The notes: generated from the sequence alone by a model not told the origin. Counted from the first letter of the stretch, positions 32,596 through 42,412 are shown. The stretch is DNA of 45,066 nucleotides from Acidiferrobacteraceae bacterium (GCA_003228915.1 QIGL01000024.1:1-45066), one strand, 5' to 3'. Numbers and translations: made by a program.

Positions 32596-33861
32596 TTAAT
32601 CAGGTAATAAGCTTTCGCCTCGCATTAAATCATCCATGTTTTCCCGCTTGCGAATTATATGCCAGGCATCGCCAGACACCATGACCTCGGCCGCCCTTGG
32701 CCTGGAATTGTAATTAGAGCTCATGACTGAGCCGTAGGCACCCACTGAACACACGGCCAGTAAATCACCTTCCCGGATATCAAGCTCACGCCCACGGCCC
32801 AAAAAATCACCGCTCTCGCAAACCGGCCCGACAACATCATAGATTTGGCTATTTCCATATTCATTTTTAATCACTGGCACAATCTCGTGCCAGGCATCAT
32901 AGAGTGCTGGTCGCATGAGATCATTCATGGCCGTGTCGACAATGGCAAAATTTCTGACCTCGGTTTTTTTCAGATATTCAATCTTCGCAAGCAGGACACC
33001 GGCATTTCCAACAATTGACCGGCCCGGCTCAATAATAAACTGCATGTTTTGATAACGTGAACCCATATCCTGAAATCGATCCATCATGGCCAATATGAAT
33101 TCTTCTGGCCTCGGTGGTTGCTCATCATAATAACTAATACCGAGGCCGCCACCGATATCAATATGTTCCAGGGTCACGCCCTGGTCTTGCAAGTCACCCA
33201 CCAGCTCAAGTGTCCGGTCGAGCGCCTCCAGGAAAGGCTCAATCTCGGTTAACTGGGAACCAATGTGACAATCGACACCGGTGATTCGGATACCGCCCAT
33301 TTGGCTGGCACGGGCATAAACGTCACTGGCCTGCTCAATAGCAATACCAAATTTACTCTCTTTCAGTCCTGTCGCTATGTAGGGGTGGGTATTGGCATCC
33401 ACATCCGGGTTCACGCGCACAGAAACAGGTGCCACGCGGCCCATTGATTCGGCCACCCCATTAAGCTGATCAAGCTCGTTGACCGATTCAATATTAAAAC
33501 AGTGAATTCCAACTTCCAGTGCCCGGCGCATTTCTGCTTCGGTTTTTGCTACCCCTGAAAAAATTATTTTTTTGGGATCGCCACCGGCCCTGAGTACCCG
33601 TTCCAGCTCACCGATAGAAACTATATCAAAACCAGAGCCAAGTTTTGCCAGTAATGCCAGGACAGCAAGGTTGGAGTTGGCCTTCACGGCATAACAAATT
33701 AAATGGTTACGACCACCAAAAGCCTCATCATAATCCCGCCAGCGTTGTTCTATTTCGCCACGGGAATAAACAAACACGGGCGATCCGACCGCTTGCGCAA
33801 TATCCGTCAGGGCAACAGACTCGGCAAATAATTGCCCGTCCTGGTAAGAAAATGATTCCAT
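32596..33861 (-). CDS. lysA: Diaminopimelate decarboxylase
   Basis: 421 residues. Alanine-racemase fold: PLP Lys in ICYAVKANSNLAVL, DIGGGLGISYYDE, IIEPGRSIVGNAG, and VCESGDFLGRGRELD with the catalytic Cys. It converts meso-diaminopimelate to lysine in the cytoplasm. It sits downstream of lptM and one gene away from dapF, the conserved gammaproteobacterial lysine block. Confidence 0.97.
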   Translation of the reverse strand: MESFSYQDGQLFAESVALTDIAQAVGSPVFVYSRGEIEQRWRDYDEAFGGRNHLICYAVKANSNLAVLALLAKLGSGFDIVSIGELERVLRAGGDPKKIIFSGVAKTEAEMRRALEVGIHCFNIESVNELDQLNGVAESMGRVAPVSVRVNPDVDANTHPYIATGLKESKFGIAIEQASDVYARASQMGGIRITGVDCHIGSQLTEIEPFLEALDRTLELVGDLQDQGVTLEHIDIGGGLGISYYDEQPPRPEEFILAMMDRFQDMGSRYQNMQFIIEPGRSIVGNAGVLLAKIEYLKKTEVRNFAIVDTAMNDLMRPALYDAWHEIVPVIKNEYGNSQIYDVVGPVCESGDFLGRGRELDIREGDLLAVCSVGAYGSVMSSNYNSRPRAAEVMVSGDAWHIIRKRENMDDLMRGESLLPD

Positions 33862-33925
33862 TGGTATGTAAAATTTAACTTTAAAAAAACTAATTAATCA
33901 TAATTAAATAATGCTTTTCCAAACG

Positions 33926-34156
33926 CTATTTTTTCTTGCTCCCGGTAGCGGTCGATTTCTTTTTTTGATCCGGCTCATCAGTTTTTTGTTTCTGTGCCTG
34001 GCCTGCCTGCGCCTGCTCACTTTCAGCATCTCGTAAATACAATGGCCCGCGATTACCGCAACCCGGTATAGACAGTACTGCCAGCACTGACAAAATAATG
34101 AGGGCCAAAACAGTAAAACGTGCCTTCAAAAAAACGGTGCTTGTATGATCGAACAT
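33926..34156 (-). CDS. lptM: LptM-type small lipoprotein (YifL/LppL family)
   Basis: 76 residues. Lipobox SIPGC followed by CGNRGPLYL, the family signature (CGxKGPLYxP). The remainder is a hydrophilic Lys/Gln-rich tail. LptM stabilises the LptDE LPS translocon in the outer membrane. Its position just upstream of lysA is conserved and supports the call. Confidence 0.9.
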   Translation of the reverse strand: MFDHTSTVFLKARFTVLALIILSVLAVLSIPGCGNRGPLYLRDAESEQAQAGQAQKQKTDEPDQKKKSTATGSKKK

Positions 34157-34259
34157 GCATTATATCCCGTCAAAAATAACCATATTAGACCTGGTAATTT
34201 ACCCGAATCGTAATTAAACAGGCGAAGCTTACAAGGAAAAGGCCATGAGAGGTAGCCGT

Positions 34260-35333
34260 CTAGTGACGGACCAGCACGATGTCATGCTGGCTCAATTCCA
34301 GGCGCACATCATCCATCTTTAGCAAATCCTGGCAGCTTGTGGCGCCAGGCTTGTCAATGCCCTGGTTGACCCATTTCTTGATCAGGCTGGCAACAGGCGT
34401 ACAGGGAATAACCAGGCTACTTTGAGAGCGGCTAACAAGATATGCCACGTGGTCAACTTCTTGTCCGGCAATTTCACCTTTCATCATCACGCCAATGGCG
34501 TCTTTATCGCTACCAAAATTGCGCAGCCAACCGGCAGCACTTGCCAGTAACGGTGCATAAGCCTCGGGGCGCTTGTCCTGTTTTTTACGCTTACGCCAAG
34601 CCAGCCATGCGGTGCCCAGGTTAAACAATGACAACTCAAAACCGGTACTGAATGTCACTGTATTGGCACTATAACGTGAGGGAAATGTCTCCAGCTCTAT
34701 AGCCTCGTACAAAAAAAGCCGACGCGGGCCAACTGGTTTGGGGAAGTTAATTTTTTCGGATCGGCTCCAGATATGTACATCTTGCCAGCGCCCTTTCTCC
34801 TTAATACGTATTTTTTTGCCGATATTTTTTAACAGGTCATAGAGGCTGCTACGGGAACCAACACTTCTGTTGCCCGGTGCATAGGCCACCTGAATTTCCG
34901 TGATTCGTTCAAATTCTTTAGTTAAATGATCGGCCAACACTGTTGACAATACGGGACTGGCACCGGCATTGGTTACCAGGCAGACTTTATTTTTTGCCGC
35001 TTGCCTGTTTAGTTTTAGAAACCCGGTCGAATATTCCTGGCCCGCACCCATGTCAACATAGTGGACACCTGACTCCATGCAAACCTGGGCGATTGCAACG
35101 CCATTTTTTTCAAGATCGCCGCAAACATTAACAACAAAATCAATATTATTCGCGAGCGTAGATTTCAACGAACCTCTGTCGTTTGCATCCAGGGCAATAA
35201 CATTTTTATTTTGCACATTAGCAGGTGGATTCCTGCCAGCTGATATGCAGTTAATACCAGGATCGGATGAAAGCAGTGTAACCAGGCGGCTGCCACAGCG
35301 ACCATAACCCCCAAGAACAAGTACGGTTTTCAT
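34260..35333 (-). CDS. Saccharopine dehydrogenase-like NAD(P)-binding protein
   Basis: 357 residues. The N-terminal Rossmann motif VLVLGGYGRCGSRLVTLLSS is followed by VVNVCGDLEKNGVAIAQVCM and HYVDMGAGQEY, as in saccharopine-dehydrogenase-like oxidoreductases. ATNAGASPVLSTVLADHL-type segment (VTNAGASPVLSTV) is a family mark. Homologues are rarely characterised and the substrate is unknown. It follows the coiled-coil lipoprotein gene by only three bases, so the two are co-transcribed. Confidence 0.8.
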   Translation of the reverse strand: MKTVLVLGGYGRCGSRLVTLLSSDPGINCISAGRNPPANVQNKNVIALDANDRGSLKSTLANNIDFVVNVCGDLEKNGVAIAQVCMESGVHYVDMGAGQEYSTGFLKLNRQAAKNKVCLVTNAGASPVLSTVLADHLTKEFERITEIQVAYAPGNRSVGSRSSLYDLLKNIGKKIRIKEKGRWQDVHIWSRSEKINFPKPVGPRRLFLYEAIELETFPSRYSANTVTFSTGFELSLFNLGTAWLAWRKRKKQDKRPEAYAPLLASAAGWLRNFGSDKDAIGVMMKGEIAGQEVDHVAYLVSRSQSSLVIPCTPVASLIKKWVNQGIDKPGATSCQDLLKMDDVRLELSQHDIVLVRH

Positions 35334-35336
35334 AAA

Positions 35337-35627
35337 TTAGTTTCTTGTAAGAACTTTTCTTAATGCTTTAAGTTCCAGTTTTAGTTTGTCGCGCTCTACT
35401 TTTACAAGGACCAGCTCTTGTGTGACCTCAACAAGTTGTTGCTGCTGTTTTGCCAATCTTACGTCGTACATATTTTCTGATAAATTGTTGGGTTGACTTT
35501 TAGCGGCCAGTTTTTGCTCAAGTAACAAAATTTTCTGCTGCTGACTTTCACGCTCACGATCTTGTTGCTGACAACCGGCCAGTAGTATTACTGGTAAAAC
35601 GATGGAAAATTTCAGGAACTTGATCAC
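35337..35627 (-). CDS. Short coiled-coil lipoprotein
   Basis: About 96 residues from GTG 35627, preferred for its AGGGTGGCAA ribosome binding site and because it leaves an ideal lipoprotein signal (IKFLKFSIVLPVILLAGC). An in-frame TTG at 35657 gives 10 more residues. After the lipobox Cys the protein is almost wholly Gln/Glu/Lys-rich heptads (LLLEQKLAAK, VEVTQELVLVKVERDKLK), a predicted coiled coil. Function unknown. Confidence 0.65.
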   Translation of the reverse strand: MIKFLKFSIVLPVILLAGCQQQDRERESQQQKILLLEQKLAAKSQPNNLSENMYDVRLAKQQQQLVEVTQELVLVKVERDKLKLELKALRKVLTRN

Positions 35628-35769
35628 TTGCCACCCTATATAGATTCTCGATTGCAACGCTTGTCAGTGTCGGCCCAGTATCAATCTGGTTAATCCTGTA
35701 ATCAATATAAACCAGATGATTTATTACGGTTCGCAGACAAACGTCTGGCTATCGGTATAATCCACAACT

Positions 35770-36165
35770 ATGCCAGACTCTGACAAAAGACCAAAATTCA
35801 ATTGTACAGGTTGTGGGAACTGCTGCACAGGCAACCCCGGGACCCACTACATTGAACTAACCACTGGTGAAGCAGAAAAAATACGCCGATTGCTTAATAT
35901 CAGTCGACCATGGTTTGATCGTCGTTACCTGGTGAGGTTGGACGGACAGGCCCGGGGAATTCGTATTGGTAATGATAAAAAATGTGTTTTCCTGGATAAA
36001 ATGAAGACTTGCCGAATTTACCAGTCACGCCCGCAACAATGTCGCAGCTATCCTTTTTGGCCTGAAATCCTGTGCTCCCGTTCAGCCTGGCAAAATGAAT
36101 CCCGGCGTTGTGAAGGTATTGGCCAGGGTAATCTCATCGCCAAAAAATACCAGCGGAATTTATAA
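35770..36165 (+). CDS. YkgJ-family cysteine-cluster protein
   Basis: 131 residues. N-terminal CTGCGNCCTGNPG, then CVFLD, CRIYQSRPQQCRSYPFWP and a final Cys (RRCEGI), the pattern of the zinc- or iron-cluster-binding YkgJ/UPF0153 family. Role unknown; such proteins are thought to bind a metal cluster. Its TAA stop lies immediately before the MITE-like element at 36166. Confidence 0.85.
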   Translation: MPDSDKRPKFNCTGCGNCCTGNPGTHYIELTTGEAEKIRRLLNISRPWFDRRYLVRLDGQARGIRIGNDKKCVFLDKMKTCRIYQSRPQQCRSYPFWPEILCSRSAWQNESRRCEGIGQGNLIAKKYQRNL

Positions 36166-36479
36166 TGAGGCCTTTGCACGGATTGCCTTATATTATGGAT
36201 TGGCTTTCAAGACGAAGTAATCTAATCAGCGAAAAAGTGGAATTTAAGTACAGGACGTACTTATGTCGCGCAGTCCAGGGATGACCTGAGCAAAGCGAGG
36301 AAATGCTGAATGACGCCTGGAGCCGATGGCGAAGGTGCCCATAATGAACCTCGAAGAGGTTCTTTGGGAAATAAAGGGGTTCTACAGTAGGACGGGAGCG
36401 ACTAACACATCATTTCTCAGCATTTTGAGCTGGTTTTTAACGCAGTATTGGGAGAAGAGACTTTCGTGCACAGGTCTCA
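36166..36479. mobile_element. MITE-like element between ykgJ-type and mazG-like genes
   Basis: About 314 bp with imperfect 15-bp terminal inverted repeats, TGAGGCCTTTGCACG at the left and CGTGCACAGGTCTCA at the right, flanked by a TAA/TAA direct repeat. The left TAA is the stop codon of the ykgJ-type gene and the right end TCA provides the TGA stop of the mazG-like gene. Inner hairpins include GAAATGCTGA with TCAGCATTTT. No ORF. It resembles a non-autonomous insertion sequence derivative; no transposase is in the window. Confidence 0.65.
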
Positions 36480-36833
36480 TAAAGATTTTTTAATATACTT
36501 ATCCTGATCACCCATCACTTTTTCTGGTGGAAACCGTTGCTCATTAATAGCGATTTTTTCATTGGTGACAGCAAACAGGTCGATATCGAGCTGGTCAGAT
36601 AATCGCGATAAATATATCAGTATATCCGCCATCTCCAACGCGACTTCTTTTTTCTGCTGTTCAGGTAATGAAGTAGCCTGCTCCGGCGTCAGCCATTGAA
36701 AATGCTCGGTCAACTCAGCGGCCTCGACAATCAATGCCATGGCCAGGTTCTTTGGGTTATGAAACTGTTCCCAATCCCTGGCCTGGGCAAATTTGCGCAA
36801 GCGATTTTTCAGGTCTTCAAAGTCATCCGTCAT
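36477..36833 (-). CDS. MazG-like nucleotide pyrophosphohydrolase
   Basis: 118 residues. All-alpha NTP pyrophosphohydrolase: EAAELTEHFQWL (EExxE-like metal site) and EMADILIYLSRL (ExxD). Close in size to dCTPP1/RS21-C6-type enzymes that remove non-canonical dNTPs. Its last residues and stop codon lie at the edge of the adjacent MITE-like element. Confidence 0.88.
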   Translation of the reverse strand: MTDDFEDLKNRLRKFAQARDWEQFHNPKNLAMALIVEAAELTEHFQWLTPEQATSLPEQQKKEVALEMADILIYLSRLSDQLDIDLFAVTNEKIAINEQRFPPEKVMGDQDKYIKKSL

Positions 36834-36850
36834 GGAAAAACAACAACCGC

Positions 36851-38059
36851 CTACATTGGTTGCAACATGCGCGCTCGTTTTGGCAATAAACGCATGTCAA
36901 CAAGGGCCGAGACCAGTGCCGCGACAAAGCTGGCCTTGTCTTCATAAACCATTTTGTAGTACTGCACCTTCATGGTCAGGGCACTACCGAATATAAAGGA
37001 TCCAAAAGCGATGGCCGAGCCGACCGCCATTGTCGAAAGCCCGGTCACGCCCTGGCCGATGGTGCAACCCATGGCCAATACGCCGCCGATGCCCATGAGC
37101 ACGGCACCAATCACATGCCGTACAAAATCGGAAAATGATGTAAACCACTCGAATCGAAACTGGCGAGTAACAATAGAATACAGGAACGAACCAAAGATCA
37201 CGCCCGTAAGAATGGCCACACCAAAAGTGATCAGGGTGAACGTCAGGGGATGAGCCAGATAATAAACCGTCTCGCCCATGGGATTGACAAAGGTCAATGA
37301 CATTACGCCAACCCCGGGTGGAGGGAACAACATAAAACTTGCCTGGTCCACCGCAGCCTGACCAAGCGGGCCACCTGTTACGTACCAGGCAGCAAGCACT
37401 AACAAACCCACGCTGGTGCCACCCAGGACGTTGTCGAAGCGGCTACGGAAATCCCGCGATTTGAATATAAAAGTTAACAAGCCGGCCACGATCAGGCCAC
37501 CCACGGCCCAGTGAAATACACCGACATCTTTTATGCCCAGTATCCCGGCCAGGATGGCGCTCACTGACTGGTTCTCGATACCGTACTGCGCCAGCTCAAT
37601 ATTCGTGGGACTCATCCAGATATTAAAGCCATAGTAAAAAAAATCGGTCTTGGTCATCAGGTAGGCAAAATAGCCACCGATAAAGAGCACCATCAGCGAC
37701 TTCAGGTTACCGCTACCGATGCGGATCAGGGTCTTGTTGACGCAGCCGCTGGCCAAGGTCATGCCGATACCAAATATTATGCCGCCGAGGAGATAACGCA
37801 TCCAGGCGAAGTTAGAAGTACGATAAGGCGGCATGGTTTGACTTAAATCGATAATGCCGAAGCCCTCCATGAGTAAAACGCCGGCCAAGGCCACTGTGAA
37901 AGCGAGTACCCAGGCCCACAACCGCCCGGTATCGTTCATATTAACCAAATCAGAAACCGAACCCATGGTGCAGAAGTTGGTTTTGTTAACGATTATCCCC
38001 AACACCACCGCAATAACGAAACCCCAAACTATCACCTGTATAATCGGTGTTAACTCCAT
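36851..38059 (-). CDS. YeeE/YedE-family sulfur-compound transporter
   Basis: 402 residues with many membrane helices arranged in two similar halves. Conserved Cys motifs are NFCTMGSVSD, ASGCVNKTLIRI and AMGCTIGQGVTG, as in YeeE/TsuA and related proteins that move thiosulfate or sulfide species across the inner membrane. ATG 38059 has GGAGG upstream. In this setting it fits a sulfur-using lifestyle. No sox, dsr or tusA gene is alongside, so the substrate is open. Confidence 0.9.
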   Translation of the reverse strand: MELTPIIQVIVWGFVIAVVLGIIVNKTNFCTMGSVSDLVNMNDTGRLWAWVLAFTVALAGVLLMEGFGIIDLSQTMPPYRTSNFAWMRYLLGGIIFGIGMTLASGCVNKTLIRIGSGNLKSLMVLFIGGYFAYLMTKTDFFYYGFNIWMSPTNIELAQYGIENQSVSAILAGILGIKDVGVFHWAVGGLIVAGLLTFIFKSRDFRSRFDNVLGGTSVGLLVLAAWYVTGGPLGQAAVDQASFMLFPPPGVGVMSLTFVNPMGETVYYLAHPLTFTLITFGVAILTGVIFGSFLYSIVTRQFRFEWFTSFSDFVRHVIGAVLMGIGGVLAMGCTIGQGVTGLSTMAVGSAIAFGSFIFGSALTMKVQYYKMVYEDKASFVAALVSALVDMRLLPKRARMLQPM

Positions 38060-38219
38060 ATCTTGCCTCCTCGACCAGCATTAAACCCGTGTTCATTAAA
38101 TTATCTTGCTTTCACAACTACTTGCCAAGCTCGTGTATTTTTAAAGCTACATTGTGGACAACAAGGGCAAACCACTCAATCTAGAACCTGTGTGTAGCGT
38201 ACAGGTCAACTACCGAAAT

Positions 38220-38233
38220 ATTGTAGCTACAAT
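38220..38233. promoter_or_regulatory. 14-bp perfect palindrome upstream of yeeE
   Basis: ATTGTAGCTACAAT, followed by TGTCACA. A partial repeat AAGCTACATTGTGG lies about 80 bp nearer the gene (38141-38154). It could be a regulator site for the yeeE promoter; identity unknown. The rest of 38060-38344 shows nothing I can name. Confidence 0.4.
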
Positions 38234-38344
38234 TGTCACATACATATAGTTTGCCGGGCAACCAACAGGAATAGCCAGGCCTATTAGCTGCCCATCGTTA
38301 ATCGTCCTACACTTAACCTATCTGCCGGCATTATCTGCTGGCGT

Positions 38345-39730
38345 TTAAATTTTTTTAACTCGCTTGCGGGCATTTTTAATCGCTGCAGCTACCTGTTTCG
38401 GCGCAGTGCCACCAAGATGGTTCCTGGCAGAGACCGAGCCTTGCAGGCTCAGGACATCAAACACATCTTTCTCAATTATTTCCGAGCCTGATTTAAGTTG
38501 CGCCAGTGACATATCTGCCAGGTCGATTTTTTGCTGGATCCCTTCATGGACAAGTTTGCCAACCACTTCGTGGGCATCCCTGAATGGCAGACCTTTGCCC
38601 ACGAGATAATCTGCCAGGTCAGTGGCGGTACTGAAACCTTTGCCGGCCGCTTCTAACATGACTGCTGCATTCACTTGCAGGCCCGCCATCATACCCGTAT
38701 ACGCATGCAGACAATCCAGCGCCGTATCCAATACATCAAATACCGGCTCTTTATCCTCCTGGTTATCCTTGTTATAAGCCAGTGGTTGCGCCTTCATTAA
38801 TGTCAACAATGACATTAAATGGCCGTAGACCCGACCTGTTTTACCACGAACCAGCTCCGGCACATCCGGATTTTTCTTTTGCGGCATAATCGAGGAACCG
38901 GTGCAATAAGCATCCGTTATCTCAACAAAGTTAAACTGGGCAGACGACCACAACACCAGTTCTTCCGAGAATCGGGACAAGTGCATCATGAGTGTCGCGG
39001 CTGCCGAGACAAATTCGATCACGAAATCCCGGTCAGATACCGCGTCGAGAGAGTTGGCCGCCGGTCTATCGAAACCCAACAACTCGGCAGTGTAATTACG
39101 ATCAATAGGAAAAGTAGTGCCAGCCAGTGCGGCCGCCCCCAGGGGCAAGACATTAATGCGCTTGCGACAATCATGGAAACGTTCGTGGTCACGGAACAGC
39201 ATTTCCACCCAGGCCATCATGTGATGGCCAAAAGTAACCGGTTGCGCTGTTTGCAAGTGGGTAAATCCTGGCATCACCGTTTCAACCTGCTTTTCTGCCA
39301 GGTCTATCAGCGTCGAAATTAATCCGTTAATGCCGCTACCCACGGCATCAACCCCGTCTCGCAGGTAAAGTCGCAGGTCGGTGGCAATCTGGTCATTGCG
39401 GGAACGGCCGGTATGCAGTTTTTTCCCCACATCCCCAATGAGCTCGATGAGCCTGGCCTCAATATTCATGTGTACATCTTCACGATCTACGCGCCAGTCG
39501 AACGTGTCTTGTTCGATTTCTTCAAGAATTTCCTGTAGACCCTGGGTGATGACCTTGCATTCATTTTTATTCAGGACGCCGGTTTTGGCGAGCATGTTCG
39601 CGTGGGCCACTGACCCCTCAATATCATGGCGATATAATCGACGATCAAAGTCGACTGAGGCGGTAAAAACCTCGACAAACTGGTCAGTAGGCGCAGTAAA
39701 ACGACCGCCCCAGAGTTTTTTGTTGGTCAT
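38345..39730 (-). CDS. argH: Argininosuccinate lyase
   Basis: 461 residues, normal length. [17 protein letters not shown]-like HTGRSRNDQ, and the flexible signature [20 protein letters not shown]. It cleaves argininosuccinate to arginine and fumarate. Its neighbourhood (argH, divergent AlgZR-type genes, hemC) is the same as in Pseudomonas. Confidence 0.97.
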   Translation of the reverse strand: MTNKKLWGGRFTAPTDQFVEVFTASVDFDRRLYRHDIEGSVAHANMLAKTGVLNKNECKVITQGLQEILEEIEQDTFDWRVDREDVHMNIEARLIELIGDVGKKLHTGRSRNDQIATDLRLYLRDGVDAVGSGINGLISTLIDLAEKQVETVMPGFTHLQTAQPVTFGHHMMAWVEMLFRDHERFHDCRKRINVLPLGAAALAGTTFPIDRNYTAELLGFDRPAANSLDAVSDRDFVIEFVSAAATLMMHLSRFSEELVLWSSAQFNFVEITDAYCTGSSIMPQKKNPDVPELVRGKTGRVYGHLMSLLTLMKAQPLAYNKDNQEDKEPVFDVLDTALDCLHAYTGMMAGLQVNAAVMLEAAGKGFSTATDLADYLVGKGLPFRDAHEVVGKLVHEGIQQKIDLADMSLAQLKSGSEIIEKDVFDVLSLQGSVSARNHLGGTAPKQVAAAIKNARKRVKKI

Positions 39731-39979
39731 AAATCAATAATTCCGATTATTGTCTGTAATATTGCCCTAAAATACCGGGCTTACCGGGGTAAAAACAAGC
39801 CCAAAACCCAATAAAATAAGCTATTTGTTGTAATTAAATAACGCCGTCCGCCCGTCCGTGGTCCCATCCCGGTTATCGGTAACAGGTTGAGAGTCATTAC
39901 GGGTGTGGTTATTGTTCTTCCAGCAATAAAAAACAAAGGTACTCCTAGCAATTTGAAAGTGTTTATTAGAAATTAGCGT

Positions 39980-40071
39980 TTATCTGGTTCGGTCTCTCCT
40001 CTCGTGCACCCCCACCCTGAAGAATCCCGAATCAGATGTTACACCACCCCCGATCACCGGGGGTTTTTTTT
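39980..40071 (+). ncRNA. Possible sRNA or attenuated leader in the argH / kinase gap
   Basis: A strong Rho-independent terminator CCCCCG-ATCAC-CGGGGG plus eight T ends at 40071 on the plus strand. No plus-strand gene precedes it (argH is on the other strand), so the transcript it ends must be non-coding or a leader of the kinase gene. The 80 bases before it are C- and U-rich (TCTCTCCTCTCG, CACCCCCACCC). Start unknown. The gap is 403 bp and otherwise shows no gene. Confidence 0.45.
40047..40071 (+). terminator. Rho-independent terminator upstream of the first kinase gene
   Basis: Six-base GC stem, five-base loop, and T-run of eight. It lies 62 bp before the GTG start of the kinase gene. Confidence 0.85.
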
Positions 40072-40133
40072 GTCCGAAAACTGGATTCGGCAGTATACTC
40101 TGGCAATATCAATTTTGGAGCGCATTTCCAAGT

Positions 40134-41225
40134 GTGTCCGCTAATATACATTTTGGGCCGGGTAAAAATTTTATGGTAGGTTTAAAGAATCCTGACACGA
40201 ACCAATTACCAGATTTTGGTTCATTTGGTGTGGCCCTGAGAATCATCCTGCTGGCAGAAATGGTCGCGGTTATTACCACCATCGCCCGCAATCCTGTTTT
40301 TGACCAACAGGCCTGGCAAGACCTGAACCTGCTCTCGGCCTTCGCGCTGACTTTATCTTTTATCGCAATTGTTACACTCAAACTTGCCTCACCAATAATA
40401 AACAAAATGTCGGCCGAGTTGGGCGGCATTACCGTTTTCCTGATACTGCTTATTGCTTCTGTTTTGGGTACTGAAGCCATGATATTTACCCTTTACGACA
40501 TCGGCATGATCAGTGAGCGCTGGCCTGAGTGGCATAAGCCACTATTAGTAAGAAGCTTGATTATCACGGGTTTAATCGGGGTGCCAGGCATCCGTTACCT
40601 GATCCTGACCCACCGCTCCCAGGTAGATGCCAAGATCCAGCAAGATGCCAGGATGCAGGCACTGCAATCGCGTATTCGGCCGCATTTTTTGTTTAACAGC
40701 CTCAATAGTGTCGCCAGCCTGACCAGGGCCGAGCCAGAAAAAGCCGAAGCCGTATTGCATGATCTCGCTGATTTGTTCAGGGTCCTGTTAGCCGATGCCC
40801 GCAAGCTGGTACCTATCTCGGCAGAACGAGAAATTTCGCGCCAGTACCTGGAGGTTGAAAAAATACGCCTGGGTGACCGGCTTAACGTGAAGTGGAATGT
40901 CCAGAATATTCCCCGTGCCGCTCAAATACCGGCATTAACACTACAGCCACTGCTGGAAAATGCCGTCTACCATGGCATTGAAACACGCTTTGGCGGTGGC
41001 ACTGTCAAGATTGATATGTGGGCCGAGAACGATATGCTCAATATCATGATCAGTAACCCGTTGCCTGACGTAGCCAGCAAAGGCAGTAGCAAGGGCAACC
41101 AGATTGCCCAGGACAATATTCGAGAACGATTACTGACGCAATACGGCATCACGGCCACCATGCAATCGTTCGAAGAAGGCGGTCAATACCACGTGAAAAT
41201 CAAAATGCCGATTATCAAGGCCTGA
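40134..41225 (+). CDS. LytS/AlgZ-type sensor histidine kinase 1
   Basis: 363 residues from GTG 40134; ATG 40173 is an alternative. Four hydrophobic segments (about 32-50, 66-84, 96-120, 140-158) form the sensor. The His_kinase domain has the phospho-acceptor in IRPHFLFNSLNSVA (His near 184) and LQPLLENAVYHGIE (N box); the G box (KGNQIAQDNIRERL) is degenerate as in AlgZ/FimS. Its partner should be the LytTR regulator two genes on. A second kinase of the same type follows at 21 bp. Confidence 0.92.
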   Translation: MSANIHFGPGKNFMVGLKNPDTNQLPDFGSFGVALRIILLAEMVAVITTIARNPVFDQQAWQDLNLLSAFALTLSFIAIVTLKLASPIINKMSAELGGITVFLILLIASVLGTEAMIFTLYDIGMISERWPEWHKPLLVRSLIITGLIGVPGIRYLILTHRSQVDAKIQQDARMQALQSRIRPHFLFNSLNSVASLTRAEPEKAEAVLHDLADLFRVLLADARKLVPISAEREISRQYLEVEKIRLGDRLNVKWNVQNIPRAAQIPALTLQPLLENAVYHGIETRFGGGTVKIDMWAENDMLNIMISNPLPDVASKGSSKGNQIAQDNIRERLLTQYGITATMQSFEEGGQYHVKIKMPIIKA

Positions 41226-41245
41226 ACAGTGAACAGAAAAATATA

Positions 41246-42397
41246 ATGGATTCAACCAACAACACCAATGTCTTTAATCGCGTCATGACCTGGCTAAACA
41301 AAGGTGCCGGGAACGGGAAAGAGTCGACAAACGCGGGCCATGTTGCTGATGACAGCCATGAACATTTTCTGCCGAATTTTTGTCAGTTAAATATGACTTT
41401 CAGGGTGCTGATTATTGCTGAATTACTGGCCCTGGTGATTACCCTGGTGATGCCGGTTCCCAGTATCTTTTTTGATAATTACTTCGAGGCATTATTCCAG
41501 ATTTCGTTATTTGTTTTATGGATCGCTTTGGCCTGTGCCATGGGCCTGTGTCTTTCCCGAAAATACCTGAACCGGTTACCTAACCGCATGGCTATTATTA
41601 CGGCCTATTTATTACTTTTGCTTATTACCATCATTGTTAATGAGTCGGCCGTCTGGTTGTTATATATTTTTGGTAAAATCAGCTCACCACGACCAGAATG
41701 GTATGCCCACCTGCAATTTCAAAATATTTTTGTCAGTGCAATTATCAACGCATTGGCGCTTGGTTATTTCCTGACTAAACAGGAATTACTGCAGCGTACC
41801 GTGTCGGAGGCGAAAGCAAAAAATCAGGCACTGCAGTCACGTATCCGCCCGCATTTTGTATTTAACGCCATGAATATTATTGCCAGCCTGACCCGTTCCG
41901 AACCGGCAAAGGCTGAAGCTGCTATTGAAGATATGTCTGAGTTATTCAGGATGATGCTCAACGAAGAAGAAACCCTGGTACCGGTGAATCGGGAAATTGA
42001 AGTGGCCCAAAAATACCTGGCGCTGGAAAAATTACGTCTCGACAACCGGCTCCAGGTGGACTGGGATATTGGCAAATTTCCCAGGAAGGCCATTATGCCC
42101 ATTTTAACGCTGCAACCACTGCTGGAAAATGCCATTAGTGAAGGCATTGAGCCTTCGGCCACCGGCGGTACCATCAGTATAAAATTATGGGAAAATGATG
42201 ACATTATTTACATAAATATTTCGAATACGGTTCCCAAAAAACGGGGTCGTAAATCGAGGTCACAAAATAACGAGTCTCTGGACAACATCAGGCTGAGGTT
42301 TCGGAGCCACTACGGTGACAAGGCATCCCTGACAGCAGATGCCCATGATGACCACTACCTGGTTGCCATGACCTTGCCCGTTAGAGATACGATTTAA
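41246..42397 (+). CDS. LytS/AlgZ-type sensor histidine kinase 2 (tandem paralogue)
   Basis: 383 residues. Longer hydrophilic N-terminus (about 50 residues), then four hydrophobic segments and the same kinase core: IRPHFVFNAMNIIA (His near 203), LQPLLENAISEGIE. The G-box region (SQNNESLDNIRLRF) lacks the usual glycines, even more than in kinase 1. The core is closely similar to kinase 1, so the pair arose by duplication, while the sensor part has diverged. The LytTR gene follows at 16 bp. Confidence 0.92.
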   Translation: MDSTNNTNVFNRVMTWLNKGAGNGKESTNAGHVADDSHEHFLPNFCQLNMTFRVLIIAELLALVITLVMPVPSIFFDNYFEALFQISLFVLWIALACAMGLCLSRKYLNRLPNRMAIITAYLLLLLITIIVNESAVWLLYIFGKISSPRPEWYAHLQFQNIFVSAIINALALGYFLTKQELLQRTVSEAKAKNQALQSRIRPHFVFNAMNIIASLTRSEPAKAEAAIEDMSELFRMMLNEEETLVPVNREIEVAQKYLALEKLRLDNRLQVDWDIGKFPRKAIMPILTLQPLLENAISEGIEPSATGGTISIKLWENDDIIYINISNTVPKKRGRKSRSQNNESLDNIRLRFRSHYGDKASLTADAHDDHYLVAMTLPVRDTI

Positions 42398-42412
42398 TAG
42401 GGAAATAAAAAA

